From assembly GCF_022867865.1 (NCBI RefSeq), contig NZ_JALIEC010000002.1:62001-126000 (forward strand): a stretch of DNA of 64,000 bases, given 5' to 3'. Position numbers and translations under genes: made by a program. A model generated the notes under the pieces. It was not told the origin of the DNA, ran no database searches, and saw only the letters and a list, made by a program, of their open reading frames with translations. Below, piece by piece: positions 9,151 through 16,991 of the stretch (position 1 is its first letter; each line of letters starts with the position of its first letter). Origin of the DNA: Phaeobacter sp. J2-8 (GTDB lineage Bacteria > Pseudomonadota > Alphaproteobacteria > Rhodobacterales > Rhodobacteraceae).

Positions 9151-10239
9151 CTAGGACGTTTCGTTTTTGCGGCCAAATCCCAACAATCGCGACAGGAATG
9201 TCAGCTCCAGCACGGTGAGCAGAATACGCAGGACATGGTGCAGGGAGACCAGCGCCGGGCTGGCGGCCAGGCTGAGGGCGATGATCGACATTTCGGTGAC
9301 GCCGCCGGGGGCCAGGCTGATCAGCAGAACCAGAAAAGACAGGCCGGTTATCTGTTGCAGGACAAGCGCAATCGCCGCCCCCAGCATCAGCATATAGCCG
9401 ACAGAAACCACGGCCAGCCAGACAGAGCGTTGCAGCAACCGGGCGGTAATCCCCTTGAACCGCAGGCCGAGGCTGGCACCGACCACAACCTGGGCCGTCG
9501 CAATCAGCCAAAACGGCACATGCAGGTCGACAAATCCGGTCAAGGTCAGCCCGCCCGTCAGAAACAAGGGCCCGATCAATTGCCCCGCCGGCAGTTTGAT
9601 CACACGCGCGATTGTCAGGCCGATGCCGCCTGCGGCAATCACCAACAACAGTTCGGTCCAGTTGAAACCATCGGTCGCGGCGATCGGAGTGTCGGGCAGG
9701 GCGCAGGCCGCGCTGCCCACAGGATGGCCCAGCCACAGCGAAAGCCCGGCAGGCACCATGGTGACCACCACAATAATGCGCAGAAACTGCTGGATCGTCA
9801 GAACGCGGACATCCGCACCAGAGGCTTCGCCCAAAAGAATGCTTTCCATCAACCCGCCGGGGGTGCCGCTGTAAAATGCGGTGGCGCGGTCAAATCCGCC
9901 CAAGTGCCGGAAAATCAGAATATTTCCACCATGTGCCAGTCCAATGAACGCCAGCAGCGCGGTCAAGGTATAGGGCAGGTGGGTCATCTGGGTGAGCAGG
10001 GTCGGCGTGGCCTGGGTGCCGATCATCACGCCAATCATCGAAATGAACCCGGATCGGACCCAAAGCGGAAATTGGTATGATTTCAACAGGCTATGCTGGG
10101 TGGTGCCCACAACAATGGCAGAGCCGACCAGCGCGCCCAGCATCCAGGGCATCGGGATATGCGCCACCCATGCCAATGCGCCGAAAGCGCCGGAAACCAG
10201 CAGAAGTCCAATGGTGATGAAAAGGGTGCGCAATGTCAT
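9151..10239 (-). CDS. AbrB-family integral membrane protein (PF05145)
   Basis: The 362-residue protein is almost entirely hydrophobic, with about 9-11 predicted membrane segments. It carries the family features AHIPMPWMLGALVG near residue 27 and YSGTPGGLMESILLGE near 120. It belongs to the group annotated as AbrB family or ammonia monooxygenase-associated protein; this is not the DNA-binding AbrB of Bacillus. The biochemical role is unknown, and transport or regulation has been suggested for the family. It is divergent from the HDAC-like gene. Confidence 0.8.
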   Translation of the reverse strand: MTLRTLFITIGLLLVSGAFGALAWVAHIPMPWMLGALVGSAIVVGTTQHSLLKSYQFPLWVRSGFISMIGVMIGTQATPTLLTQMTHLPYTLTALLAFIGLAHGGNILIFRHLGGFDRATAFYSGTPGGLMESILLGEASGADVRVLTIQQFLRIIVVVTMVPAGLSLWLGHPVGSAACALPDTPIAATDGFNWTELLLVIAAGGIGLTIARVIKLPAGQLIGPLFLTGGLTLTGFVDLHVPFWLIATAQVVVGASLGLRFKGITARLLQRSVWLAVVSVGYMLMLGAAIALVLQQITGLSFLVLLISLAPGGVTEMSIIALSLAASPALVSLHHVLRILLTVLELTFLSRLLGFGRKNETS

Positions 10240-10316
10240 TGGTATGACTATTAGATTGCGTCAGGCAGATTGAAAAGAGTAGGTTTCTTCCGATTTTGGC
10301 ACCAGTAAGTTCCCCC

Positions 10317-11439
10317 ATGACAACACCGGTTTTTATCGGCTCGCGGATTTATCGCGGCTCTTCTTATGGTCGGCACCATCCGCTGGCGATCGAGCGGGTG
10401 CCGGTGGCGATTGATTTGTCGCGCGCATTGGGCTGGTTGCCAAAGACGCAATACCGCGTGTCGCCGCGTGCCAAACCGGCGGCGCTGGCGGCGTTTCACA
10501 CGCCGGCCTATCTGGCGGCGCTGCAACAGGCCGAGGCGGAACAGCATGTCAGCGATTTTGTGCGCGAACGATTTGGGCTTGGCACCCTGTCCAACCCGGT
10601 TTTTGCCGAGATGTTTCGCCTGCGACAGCGGCGGGTGGGTCGTTGCTGGCGGCGGCCTTGTTGCGGGGGGGCGGGGTGATATTCAGCCCCGGTGGCGGCA
10701 CCCATCACGGGCTTGCGGATCGGGCGGCGGGGTTCTGTTATCTGAATGACCCGGTGCTGGCGCTCCTGGCCTTTCGGGCCCAGGGGCTGCGACGCATTCT
10801 TTATATTGATATCGACGCACATCATTGCGACGGGGTCGAAATTGCACTGACCGGCGCGCCGGACGTGCGCATGATTTCGATCCACGAGGCGCGTCGCTGG
10901 CCGTTTACCGGCGGTTTTGCGGATCGGGCTGGCGGTGCGGCGCTGAACCTTCCGGTGGATCGCGGGTTCAACGACAGCGAATTCGCGGTGCTGCGGGATC
11001 GGGTGATTTTGCCCGCAATCGAACGGCTTAAGCCAGAGGTGATCGTGTTGCAATGCGGGGCCGACGCGGTCGAGGAAGACCCGCTGGCGCGATTGTCGCT
11101 GTCCAATAATGCCCATTTTGACATGGTGCGCGCGCTCAAAGATGCGACGCCGCGTCTGCTGGTGTTGGGTGGCGGTGGCTATAACCCCTGGACGGTTGGG
11201 CGGCTCTGGGCCGGGGTTTGGGGGGTGTTGAATGGATATGACACGCCCCGGACATTGGCGCCGGAAAGCCAATCTATTTTGGCAGCGCTCCATTGGACCC
11301 GGCGGCGCGGCGCGGTGGCGCCTCATATCTGATTGAAACGCTTCGGGACGTCCCCCGCACGGGGCCGGTTCGCGCCGACATCGCCGCATTGGCCGAGGCC
11401 GCATCGTCAATTGCAAGATCGTGGGAATGGAGCGGGTAA
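10317..11439 (+). CDS. histone-deacetylase-family (acetylpolyamine-type) hydrolase, frameshifted
   Basis: This zinc amidohydrolase of the arginase/deacetylase fold probably removes acetyl or similar groups from small amines. The zinc-site parts are visible: FSPGGGTHHG, YIDIDAHHCDGVE, and VLQCGADAVEEDPLAR in place of the usual GxDxxxxDP, with GGGGYNPW near the end. The first frame (from ATG 10317) breaks at 10621-10622. Adding one G gives FRLATAAGGSLLAAALL and joins the second frame. That frame stops at 11332, but one added base in the GC-rich stretch 11300-11315 would extend it to 11439, overlapping the 3' end of tRNA-Gly by 12 bp. The first lesion is clear; the second is probable. Confidence 0.75.
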
Positions 11440-11501
11440 CGAGAATTGAACTCGTAACTTAAGCTTGGGAAGCTCGCGTGATACCTTTTCACCATACCCG
11501 C
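11428..11501 (-). tRNA. tRNA-Gly (anticodon CCC)
   Basis: The minus strand forms a 74-nt cloverleaf. The acceptor is GCGGGTA/TACCCGC with discriminator T and encoded CCA. The T stem is ACGAG/CTCGT. The anticodon loop is TTCCCAA, giving anticodon CCC for glycine GGG codons. The first pair of the anticodon stem is a C-A mismatch. The 3' end may overlap the last codons of the HDAC-like gene on the other strand. Confidence 0.92.
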
Positions 11502-11558
11502 GCTCTGGGGTGGTCAGATAGCCGAAGCGCCGGTGCTCTGCAAGAGGTTGCACAGCAA

Positions 11559-11584
11559 AAACGCCCCCGAAAGCGGGGGCGTTT
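11559..11584 (-). terminator. rho-independent terminator of the FAS1 gene
   Basis: A perfect 11-bp stem (AAACGCCCCCG at 11559-11569 and CGGGGGCGTTT at 11574-11584) with an AAAG loop on the plus strand. On the minus strand it is followed by further T residues. It starts 23 bp beyond the FAS1 stop codon. Confidence 0.85.
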
Positions 11585-11606
11585 GCCTGTTGGTTCGGGA
11601 ACCTGA

Positions 11607-12740
11607 TCAGCGCGGCAGCAACACGCCATCCAGCACATGGATCACGCCGTTGGATTGCATGACATTGGCCTGTGTCACTTCTTGGGCGTTGCCGCTTTCG
11701 TCAAAGATGAAGACGCGATTGCCCGATGTGACCTTGGCCGACAGGGCATCGCCCGACACAGCCGCAAAGTGGTAGAAACCGTCGCTGCTGTTGCGCGCTG
11801 CGGCAATGATGTCTTCGGCGGTCCAACGGCCCGCCACCACATGCGAGGTCAGAACCTTGGTCAGCTGGTCCTTGTTTTCCGGTTTCAGCAATGTGTCGAC
11901 GGTGCCGGCGGGCAGGGCGGCAAAGGCGTCATTGGTCGGGGCAAACACCGTGAACGGGCCTTCGCCCATCAGCGTATCCACCAGGCCGGCGGCCTTCACC
12001 GCCGCGACCAGCGTGGTGTGGTCGGCAGAATTGACCGCGTTTTCAACGATGTTCTTGTTGGGAAACATCTTGGCGCCGCCCACCATTGGCACATCGGATT
12101 CGGCCATTTCGGCGCCTGCCATTGCGGTTTCGGCCATTGCGGTTTCAGCCATGGCGTCTTTTTCCATTGCGGCTTCTTTGGTTGCGGGCAACAGGACCGT
12201 ATCAATCACATGGATCACACCGTTGGATTGTTTCACATCGGCAATGGTCACAGTGGCCTCGCGGCCCTGTTCATCGGTCAGCATGATTTTGTCGCCCATA
12301 TAGGTGGCCTGCAAGGTGCAGCCGCCCAATGTCGGCACCGGATGGGTGCCGCCGTCGTCGTCGATCATGCCCTTGATGGCCATCGACATCGCATCGGCGC
12401 CGACAACATGGCAGGTCAGGATCCGGGTCAATTCATCTTTCATGCCGGGGTCCAACAGGGCCTCAACCGTGCCGGCGGGCAGGGCGGCAAAAGCATCATT
12501 GGTCGGGGCAAACACCGTGAACGGACCTTCGCCCATCAATGTATCCACCAGGCTGGCGGCCTTCACCGCCGCGACCAGCGTTGTGTGATCGGCAGAATTC
12601 ACCGCGTTTTCGATGATGTTCTTGTCCGCGAACATCGGCGCGCCGCCCACCATTGGATTGTCGGTTTCGGCATGGCTGGCGGCGAAGGCCGGAAATGCGG
12701 TGGTCACGGTTAATGCAGTGGCAATAAGAAAACGGTTCAT
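11607..12740 (-). CDS. secreted protein with two tandem FAS1 (fasciclin) domains
   Basis: The 377-residue protein starts MNRFLIATALTV with a signal peptide cleaved near ..AFAASHA, so it is exported. Two FAS1 domains follow, at about residues 27-186 and 222-377. Each carries the H1 box GPFTVFAPTNDAFAALP and ends with SNGVIHVIDTVLLP or SNGVIHVLDGVLLP. The first halves of the two domains are nearly identical, pointing to a recent internal duplication. The linker (about 190-220) is an Ala/Met/Glu-rich repeat (AMAETAMAETAMAG). FAS1 domains mediate adhesion or stress responses at the cell surface; the specific role here is unknown. The first domain has two Cys (LTCHVV, LGGCTL) that are absent from the second. 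The Met at 12740 is chosen because AGGGAGAG lies 6 bp upstream. Confidence 0.9.
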   Translation of the reverse strand: MNRFLIATALTVTTAFPAFAASHAETDNPMVGGAPMFADKNIIENAVNSADHTTLVAAVKAASLVDTLMGEGPFTVFAPTNDAFAALPAGTVEALLDPGMKDELTRILTCHVVGADAMSMAIKGMIDDDGGTHPVPTLGGCTLQATYMGDKIMLTDEQGREATVTIADVKQSNGVIHVIDTVLLPATKEAAMEKDAMAETAMAETAMAGAEMAESDVPMVGGAKMFPNKNIVENAVNSADHTTLVAAVKAAGLVDTLMGEGPFTVFAPTNDAFAALPAGTVDTLLKPENKDQLTKVLTSHVVAGRWTAEDIIAAARNSSDGFYHFAAVSGDALSAKVTSGNRVFIFDESGNAQEVTQANVMQSNGVIHVLDGVLLPR

Positions 12741-12750
12741 GTGGTCTCTC

Positions 12751-12790
12751 CCTTTCATCCGCAGTCCGATGATCGGCGCGGTATGAAAGG
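12751..12790 (-). promoter_or_regulatory. inverted repeat in the 5' leader of the FAS1 gene
   Basis: CCTTTCAT (12751-12758) and ATGAAAGG (12783-12790) are perfect 8-bp arms. Inside lies a second palindrome, CCGATGATCGG (12766-12776). On the coding strand the inner arm directly abuts the Shine-Dalgarno stretch of the FAS1 gene. The element could be an operator or an RNA hairpin that masks the ribosome site; this is inference from symmetry only. Confidence 0.35.
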
Positions 12791-12877
12791 AAGTACGGCC
12801 TGCCCCGCAAATAGGTTTCAGCTGTTCACAGACATGTGATAATCGCCCGGGACGGCAGGGGCGATCAGCACGGCAAA

Positions 12878-14927
12878 TCAGCTGCGCCGTCTGCGCCGTC
12901 TGCGCCCGCCTTCACCTTCGTCGCCGCCGGTATTGAAGCTGACATCCGGCAAGGTGACGATTTTCAACAATTCCGGAAAGGGATCAGTGGCATGCGGGAT
13001 GGCATTGGCATTGACGAAATGCTCCTGGAACTTCGGCTCGATCGCGGTTTCGACCTTGGTGATCTGGCGCACCACCCGTTCGATTTCCGCCCGCGCCGCA
13101 ACATTGCACAGCGCGATACGTGCGCCGGTGCCAGGCCGCATTGCCCGCGCTGGTCACCTTGTCCAGCGGCACATCCGGGATCATCCCCAGCACCATGGCG
13201 TGCAGGGGCGAGATATGCGCGCCAAAGGCCCCGGCCAGCACCACCCGGTCAACCGTGTCCACACCACGGGTATCCATCAACAGCCGGGCCCCGGCATAAA
13301 GTGCGGATTTCGCCAATTGGATGGCGCGGATATCGCCCTGGGTCACGGTGATGCGCGGCCCGCCCTCGGCGCTGGCGTCATGGATCAGATAGGCATGGGT
13401 GCGCCCTTCTGGCACCGAGCGTGGCGTGCCAGTTTGCGCGGCAGAGCCAATCAAACCCGACGGATCGAGCAGGCTGGCCAGACGCATTTCGGCCACGGCC
13501 TCGATGATACCGGACCCACAGATGCCGGTGATGCCGGTGGCCGCCGTCGCGGTGGCAAACCCATCTTCATTCGACCACAAATCGCAACCGATGACCCGGA
13601 ACCGCGGCTCCTTGGTCTCCGGGTCAATGCGGATCGCCTCAATCGCGCCGGGGGCGGCACGTTGCCCGGAAGAGATCTGTGCCCCCTCAAACGCCGGGCC
13701 GGTGGGCGAGGAACAGGCAAGCACGCGGGATGTATCGCCCAACAGGATCTCGGCATTGGTGCCAACATCGACCATCAGCGCCAGATCTTCTGATTTGCCC
13801 GGCTCTTCCGACAGGGCGACCCCGGCGGCATCCGCGCCGACGTGACCGGCGATGCAGGGCAGGATGTAACATTGCGCGCGGGCGTTCAGCACAGACAGCC
13901 CAAGATCACGCGCGGGCAGGGTGACGGAATCCGACGTGGCCAGCGCAAAAGGCGCCTGACCCAGTTCCACCGGATCAATTCCCAGCAGTAGGTGATGCAT
14001 CACAGGATTGCAGACAAAAACCGTCTCGACAATCAGCGCCGGATCAATCCCGGCCTCAGCCGCAATTTCCCCCGCAAGGGTATTCAGTGCATCGCGCACC
14101 GCTGCGGTCATCTCGACCTCGCCGCCGGGGTTCATCATCGCATAGGACACCCGGCTCATCAGATCTTCGCCAAAGCGAATTTGCGGGTTCATGATACCCG
14201 ACGATGTCTTGACCTCGCCGGTTTCCAGATCGGTCAGATGGGCGGCAATCGTGGTCGAACCAAGGTCGACGGCCAGCCCGAACAACCCGGCCTCATGCAG
14301 CCCCGGCCAGATGTCGACAATTGAGGATTTCGTCGCCTGATGATCGCGGTGCAACGCCACCGTGACCTTCCAACTGCCCTTGCGCAGAACCTTTTGCAGC
14401 TTGGCCAGCAGGGTCACATCGGCGCGAATACCGTCGATTTCCCATTGCGATTTCAATGCCTTTTCCAGCCGTTCGAAATCGCCAGTTGGTTCGTGCATGT
14501 CCGGTTCTGCCACCTCGACATAGAACAGCCGCGTGGCCGGATCCATCACGATGTCCCGTGCCGCGGCGGCCTTGCGCACCACTTGTTTGTGGACCTGGCT
14601 TTCAGGTGGCACGTCGATGACAACGTCGCTTTGCACCGTCGCCTGACAGCCAAGCCGCCTGCCCGGTTTCAATCCGCGTATCTGGTCGTAGCGTTCTTCG
14701 ACAGCGTTCCATTCAGACAGCGCATCGGGCGCGACGGTGACGCCATGTTTGGAGAATTCACCAACCCCGGGCGTGATCTGGCATTTCGAACAAATCCCCC
14801 GCCCGCCACAAACCGAATCCAGATCGACCCCCAATTGCCGGGCGGCGGTCAGGATCGGCGTGCCAACAGCAAACCGGCCGCGTTTTCCAGACGGGGTGAA
14901 GACAACAAGGGGGGATTGCTCGGCCAT
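12878..14927 (-). CDS. corrinoid protein reductive activator (RamA/RACo-like, ASKHA), frameshifted
   Basis: This is an ATP-dependent activator of the RACo/RamA type, which reduces inactive Co(II) corrinoid proteins to Co(I). The N-terminal 2Fe-2S domain has DSVCGGRGICSKC at about residues 39-51 and LGCQA near 91. The ASKHA region follows with LAVDLGSTTIAAH near 220, LMVDVGTNAEI near 420 and VVLAGAFGAHIS near 575. The frame breaks at 13133: removing one A (plus strand) restores the family motif SAGNAAGTGARIALCN and gives 682 residues. The protein ends in an unusual run of seven Arg plus Ser. No corrinoid protein or methyltransferase gene is nearby in the window. Confidence 0.85.
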
Positions 14928-15026
14928 GGGAATCTCTTTCGCGTTTTTGGCGATCATAGGCTGCCGCGCGGCAAGCGAAAGCCAAACCCGCGCCGGACCC
15001 CGCCGCAGTCCCATCTGTAAGACCGC

Positions 15027-16178
15027 TTACCCCTCGCTGTCCAGCCAGCGCAGGATCTCACCCCGGTTGCCATCCAGATCGGGCGCGGGCGCACGGGTGG
15101 TGCGATCTTCCATGCCGGATATTTTGATTGGATTGCCCGCCGCAGTATAGGCATGTCGGCCATTGCGATCGAGGACATCCACCACCATGTTGCGCGCGAC
15201 GATCTGTGGATCTTTCATCGCTTGTGCCACGTTTTGGATCGGACCGGTCGGAATGCCTGCCGCGGTCAGCCGGGAAATCCAATGGGCACAGGTCTTGTCC
15301 AGTGTCACGGCCTCGATCAGGCGTTTCAACAGGCGGGCATTTTCACAGCGCGCCGGATTGGTGGCAAAGCGCGGATCGCCCGCCAACGGCAAATCAAGAC
15401 AGACACAAAGCCGTTCGAACAAGGCATCATTGCCTGCCGCAATGACAAAAAGCCCGTCAGAGGCGTGAAAGGTTTCAAACGGCGCGATGGATGGGTGGCG
15501 TGCGCCGCTGGGTTCGGGCGGGGTGCCGGTTGTGGCCGTTATCGCAATGGCATGTTCCAGAATCGCCATCTGACTGTCCAGCATCGCCACATCAATCTTG
15601 CGTCCAAAGCCGGTGTTTTCCCGGTCGTAAATCGCCGCCAACACCCCTTGGGTCAGGTACATGCCCGCGACAATGTCGCCAATCGAGGCCCCGACGCGCA
15701 CCGGTTCCCGACCTTTTTCGCCGGTAATCGACATCACACCGCCCCGGGCCTGGACCACCATGTCATAGGCCGGGCGTTTGGCGTCCGGCCCGGTCTGGCC
15801 AAACCCCGAGACGGAGCCATAGATCAACCTCGGAAAGGTCTTGTGCAGCGCGTCCCAACCATATCCCAGGCGATCCATCACGCCGGGGCGGAAATTTTCG
15901 ACCAGAACATCGGCGCGGGCCAGCAGCCGGTCGAAAATGACCCGGTCCTTTTCCGCCTTGAGGTCAAGCGCGATGCTTTTCTTGGAATGGTTGATCGCAG
16001 AAAAATAAGCGCTGCGCCCCGCTTTGAACGGGGGGAAGGCACGGGTGTCATCGCCACCGTCGGGGCGTTCGACCTTGATCACCTTGGCGCCAAGGTCCGC
16101 CATGGTCATGGTGGAAAACGGGCCCGCCAAGACATGGGTCAGGTCCAGCACGGTGATGTTTTCAAGTGGCTGCGGCAT
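15027..16178 (-). CDS. CaiB/BaiF family (class III) CoA-transferase
   Basis: The 383-residue protein starts MPQPLENITVLDLTHVLAGP, the class III CoA-transferase N-terminus. It moves CoA between carboxylic acids. The catalytic Asp is in the YDMVVQARGG region (about residue 138), and FRPGVMDRLGYGWD near 98 is typical. The start at 16178 is chosen over an in-frame Met at 16202 by homology. It lies 99 bp upstream of the corrinoid activator on the same strand, so the two may be cotranscribed. The acid substrate cannot be told from sequence; formyl-CoA, succinyl-CoA or carnitine-type partners occur in the family. Confidence 0.9.
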   Translation of the reverse strand: MPQPLENITVLDLTHVLAGPFSTMTMADLGAKVIKVERPDGGDDTRAFPPFKAGRSAYFSAINHSKKSIALDLKAEKDRVIFDRLLARADVLVENFRPGVMDRLGYGWDALHKTFPRLIYGSVSGFGQTGPDAKRPAYDMVVQARGGVMSITGEKGREPVRVGASIGDIVAGMYLTQGVLAAIYDRENTGFGRKIDVAMLDSQMAILEHAIAITATTGTPPEPSGARHPSIAPFETFHASDGLFVIAAGNDALFERLCVCLDLPLAGDPRFATNPARCENARLLKRLIEAVTLDKTCAHWISRLTAAGIPTGPIQNVAQAMKDPQIVARNMVVDVLDRNGRHAYTAAGNPIKISGMEDRTTRAPAPDLDGNRGEILRWLDSEG

Positions 16179-16350
16179 GTGTGATTCCCGGCTGCGATAC
16201 ATCGTAGTAGCGCGGAAATATGACGTTCATTTCAGCTGTGGTTGCAAGGGGCGCATTTGGGTTTCGCAATGGGCGCGCGGGGGCGCGATCAACATATGCT
16301 GTTTTTCCGGTTTCTGCCCGGTTTCTGTTCGGCGGTCCCATCGCCGGTGG

Positions 16351-16935
16351 TCAGAACAATTCGATGTCACCATGATCGGGTTTGGCGGCCTTGCGTGATG
16401 TTTGAAACATTGCGGGCAGGGGCGCGGCATCCCCCATTTCCTCAAGAAAAAGACGTTGTGCCCGTCCGGTGGTTGGCCAGAAACGCAGTTTTCGGCCCAG
16501 CTGTCCGCCCAGACATCGGCTGACAACCGGGAAATTTTCCTGTTGCATGAACCATTCGGCAAAGCGGGCATTGGCAAGGCCGATTTCCTTGCCGCTGGAA
16601 TACATTTTTGCGCCACCAAAAAGTTTCACCTGCAATCGATCCCGCCGCGCGCCGCGATTGATCAAGCCGTTGACCAGCAATTCCATCGCATTGACGCCAA
16701 AACGCAGATTGCCGGAACTTTTATGGGTATTCCCCGGCAACAGGAAATGGTTCATCCCGCCAACCAATGCCACCGGATCCCACATGGCGGTCGCGACACA
16801 GGATCCAAGGATGGCGGTCATCAACTCATTTGGGTTGTCAGAGAATTTTGTTTCGCCCTGCAACACATTGATGCGGACCACCGGATTGACGGGAAAGCTG
16901 GAGTCTGGATCGGTTTTGACCATCACGGAATTCAT
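16351..16935 (-). CDS. cheD: chemoreceptor glutamine deamidase CheD
   Basis: The 194-residue CheD deamidates Gln side chains of methyl-accepting chemotaxis proteins. The catalytic Cys is in LGSCVATAMWD (about residue 46) and the catalytic His in GGMNHFLLP (about 62). KLFGGAKMY near 104 is the family's third motif. About 20 extra N-terminal residues and a polar C-terminal tail ending HGDIELF are present; the tail resembles that of the DxxxQ protein at 20497-20841. It is the last gene of the chemotaxis cluster, 56 bp after the MCP. Confidence 0.93.
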   Translation of the reverse strand: MNSVMVKTDPDSSFPVNPVVRINVLQGETKFSDNPNELMTAILGSCVATAMWDPVALVGGMNHFLLPGNTHKSSGNLRFGVNAMELLVNGLINRGARRDRLQVKLFGGAKMYSSGKEIGLANARFAEWFMQQENFPVVSRCLGGQLGRKLRFWPTTGRAQRLFLEEMGDAAPLPAMFQTSRKAAKPDHGDIELF

Positions 16936-16991
16936 TCAATCATCTCACTGCTTGCAACATACATCCAAGTTTCTAGGTTGGTCCGGGTTCG

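Noticed and set aside
9235-10080. Plus-strand frame opposite the AbrB-family membrane protein
   Set aside because: Gln/Arg/His-rich shadow sequence; the minus strand has clear membrane segments and family motifs.
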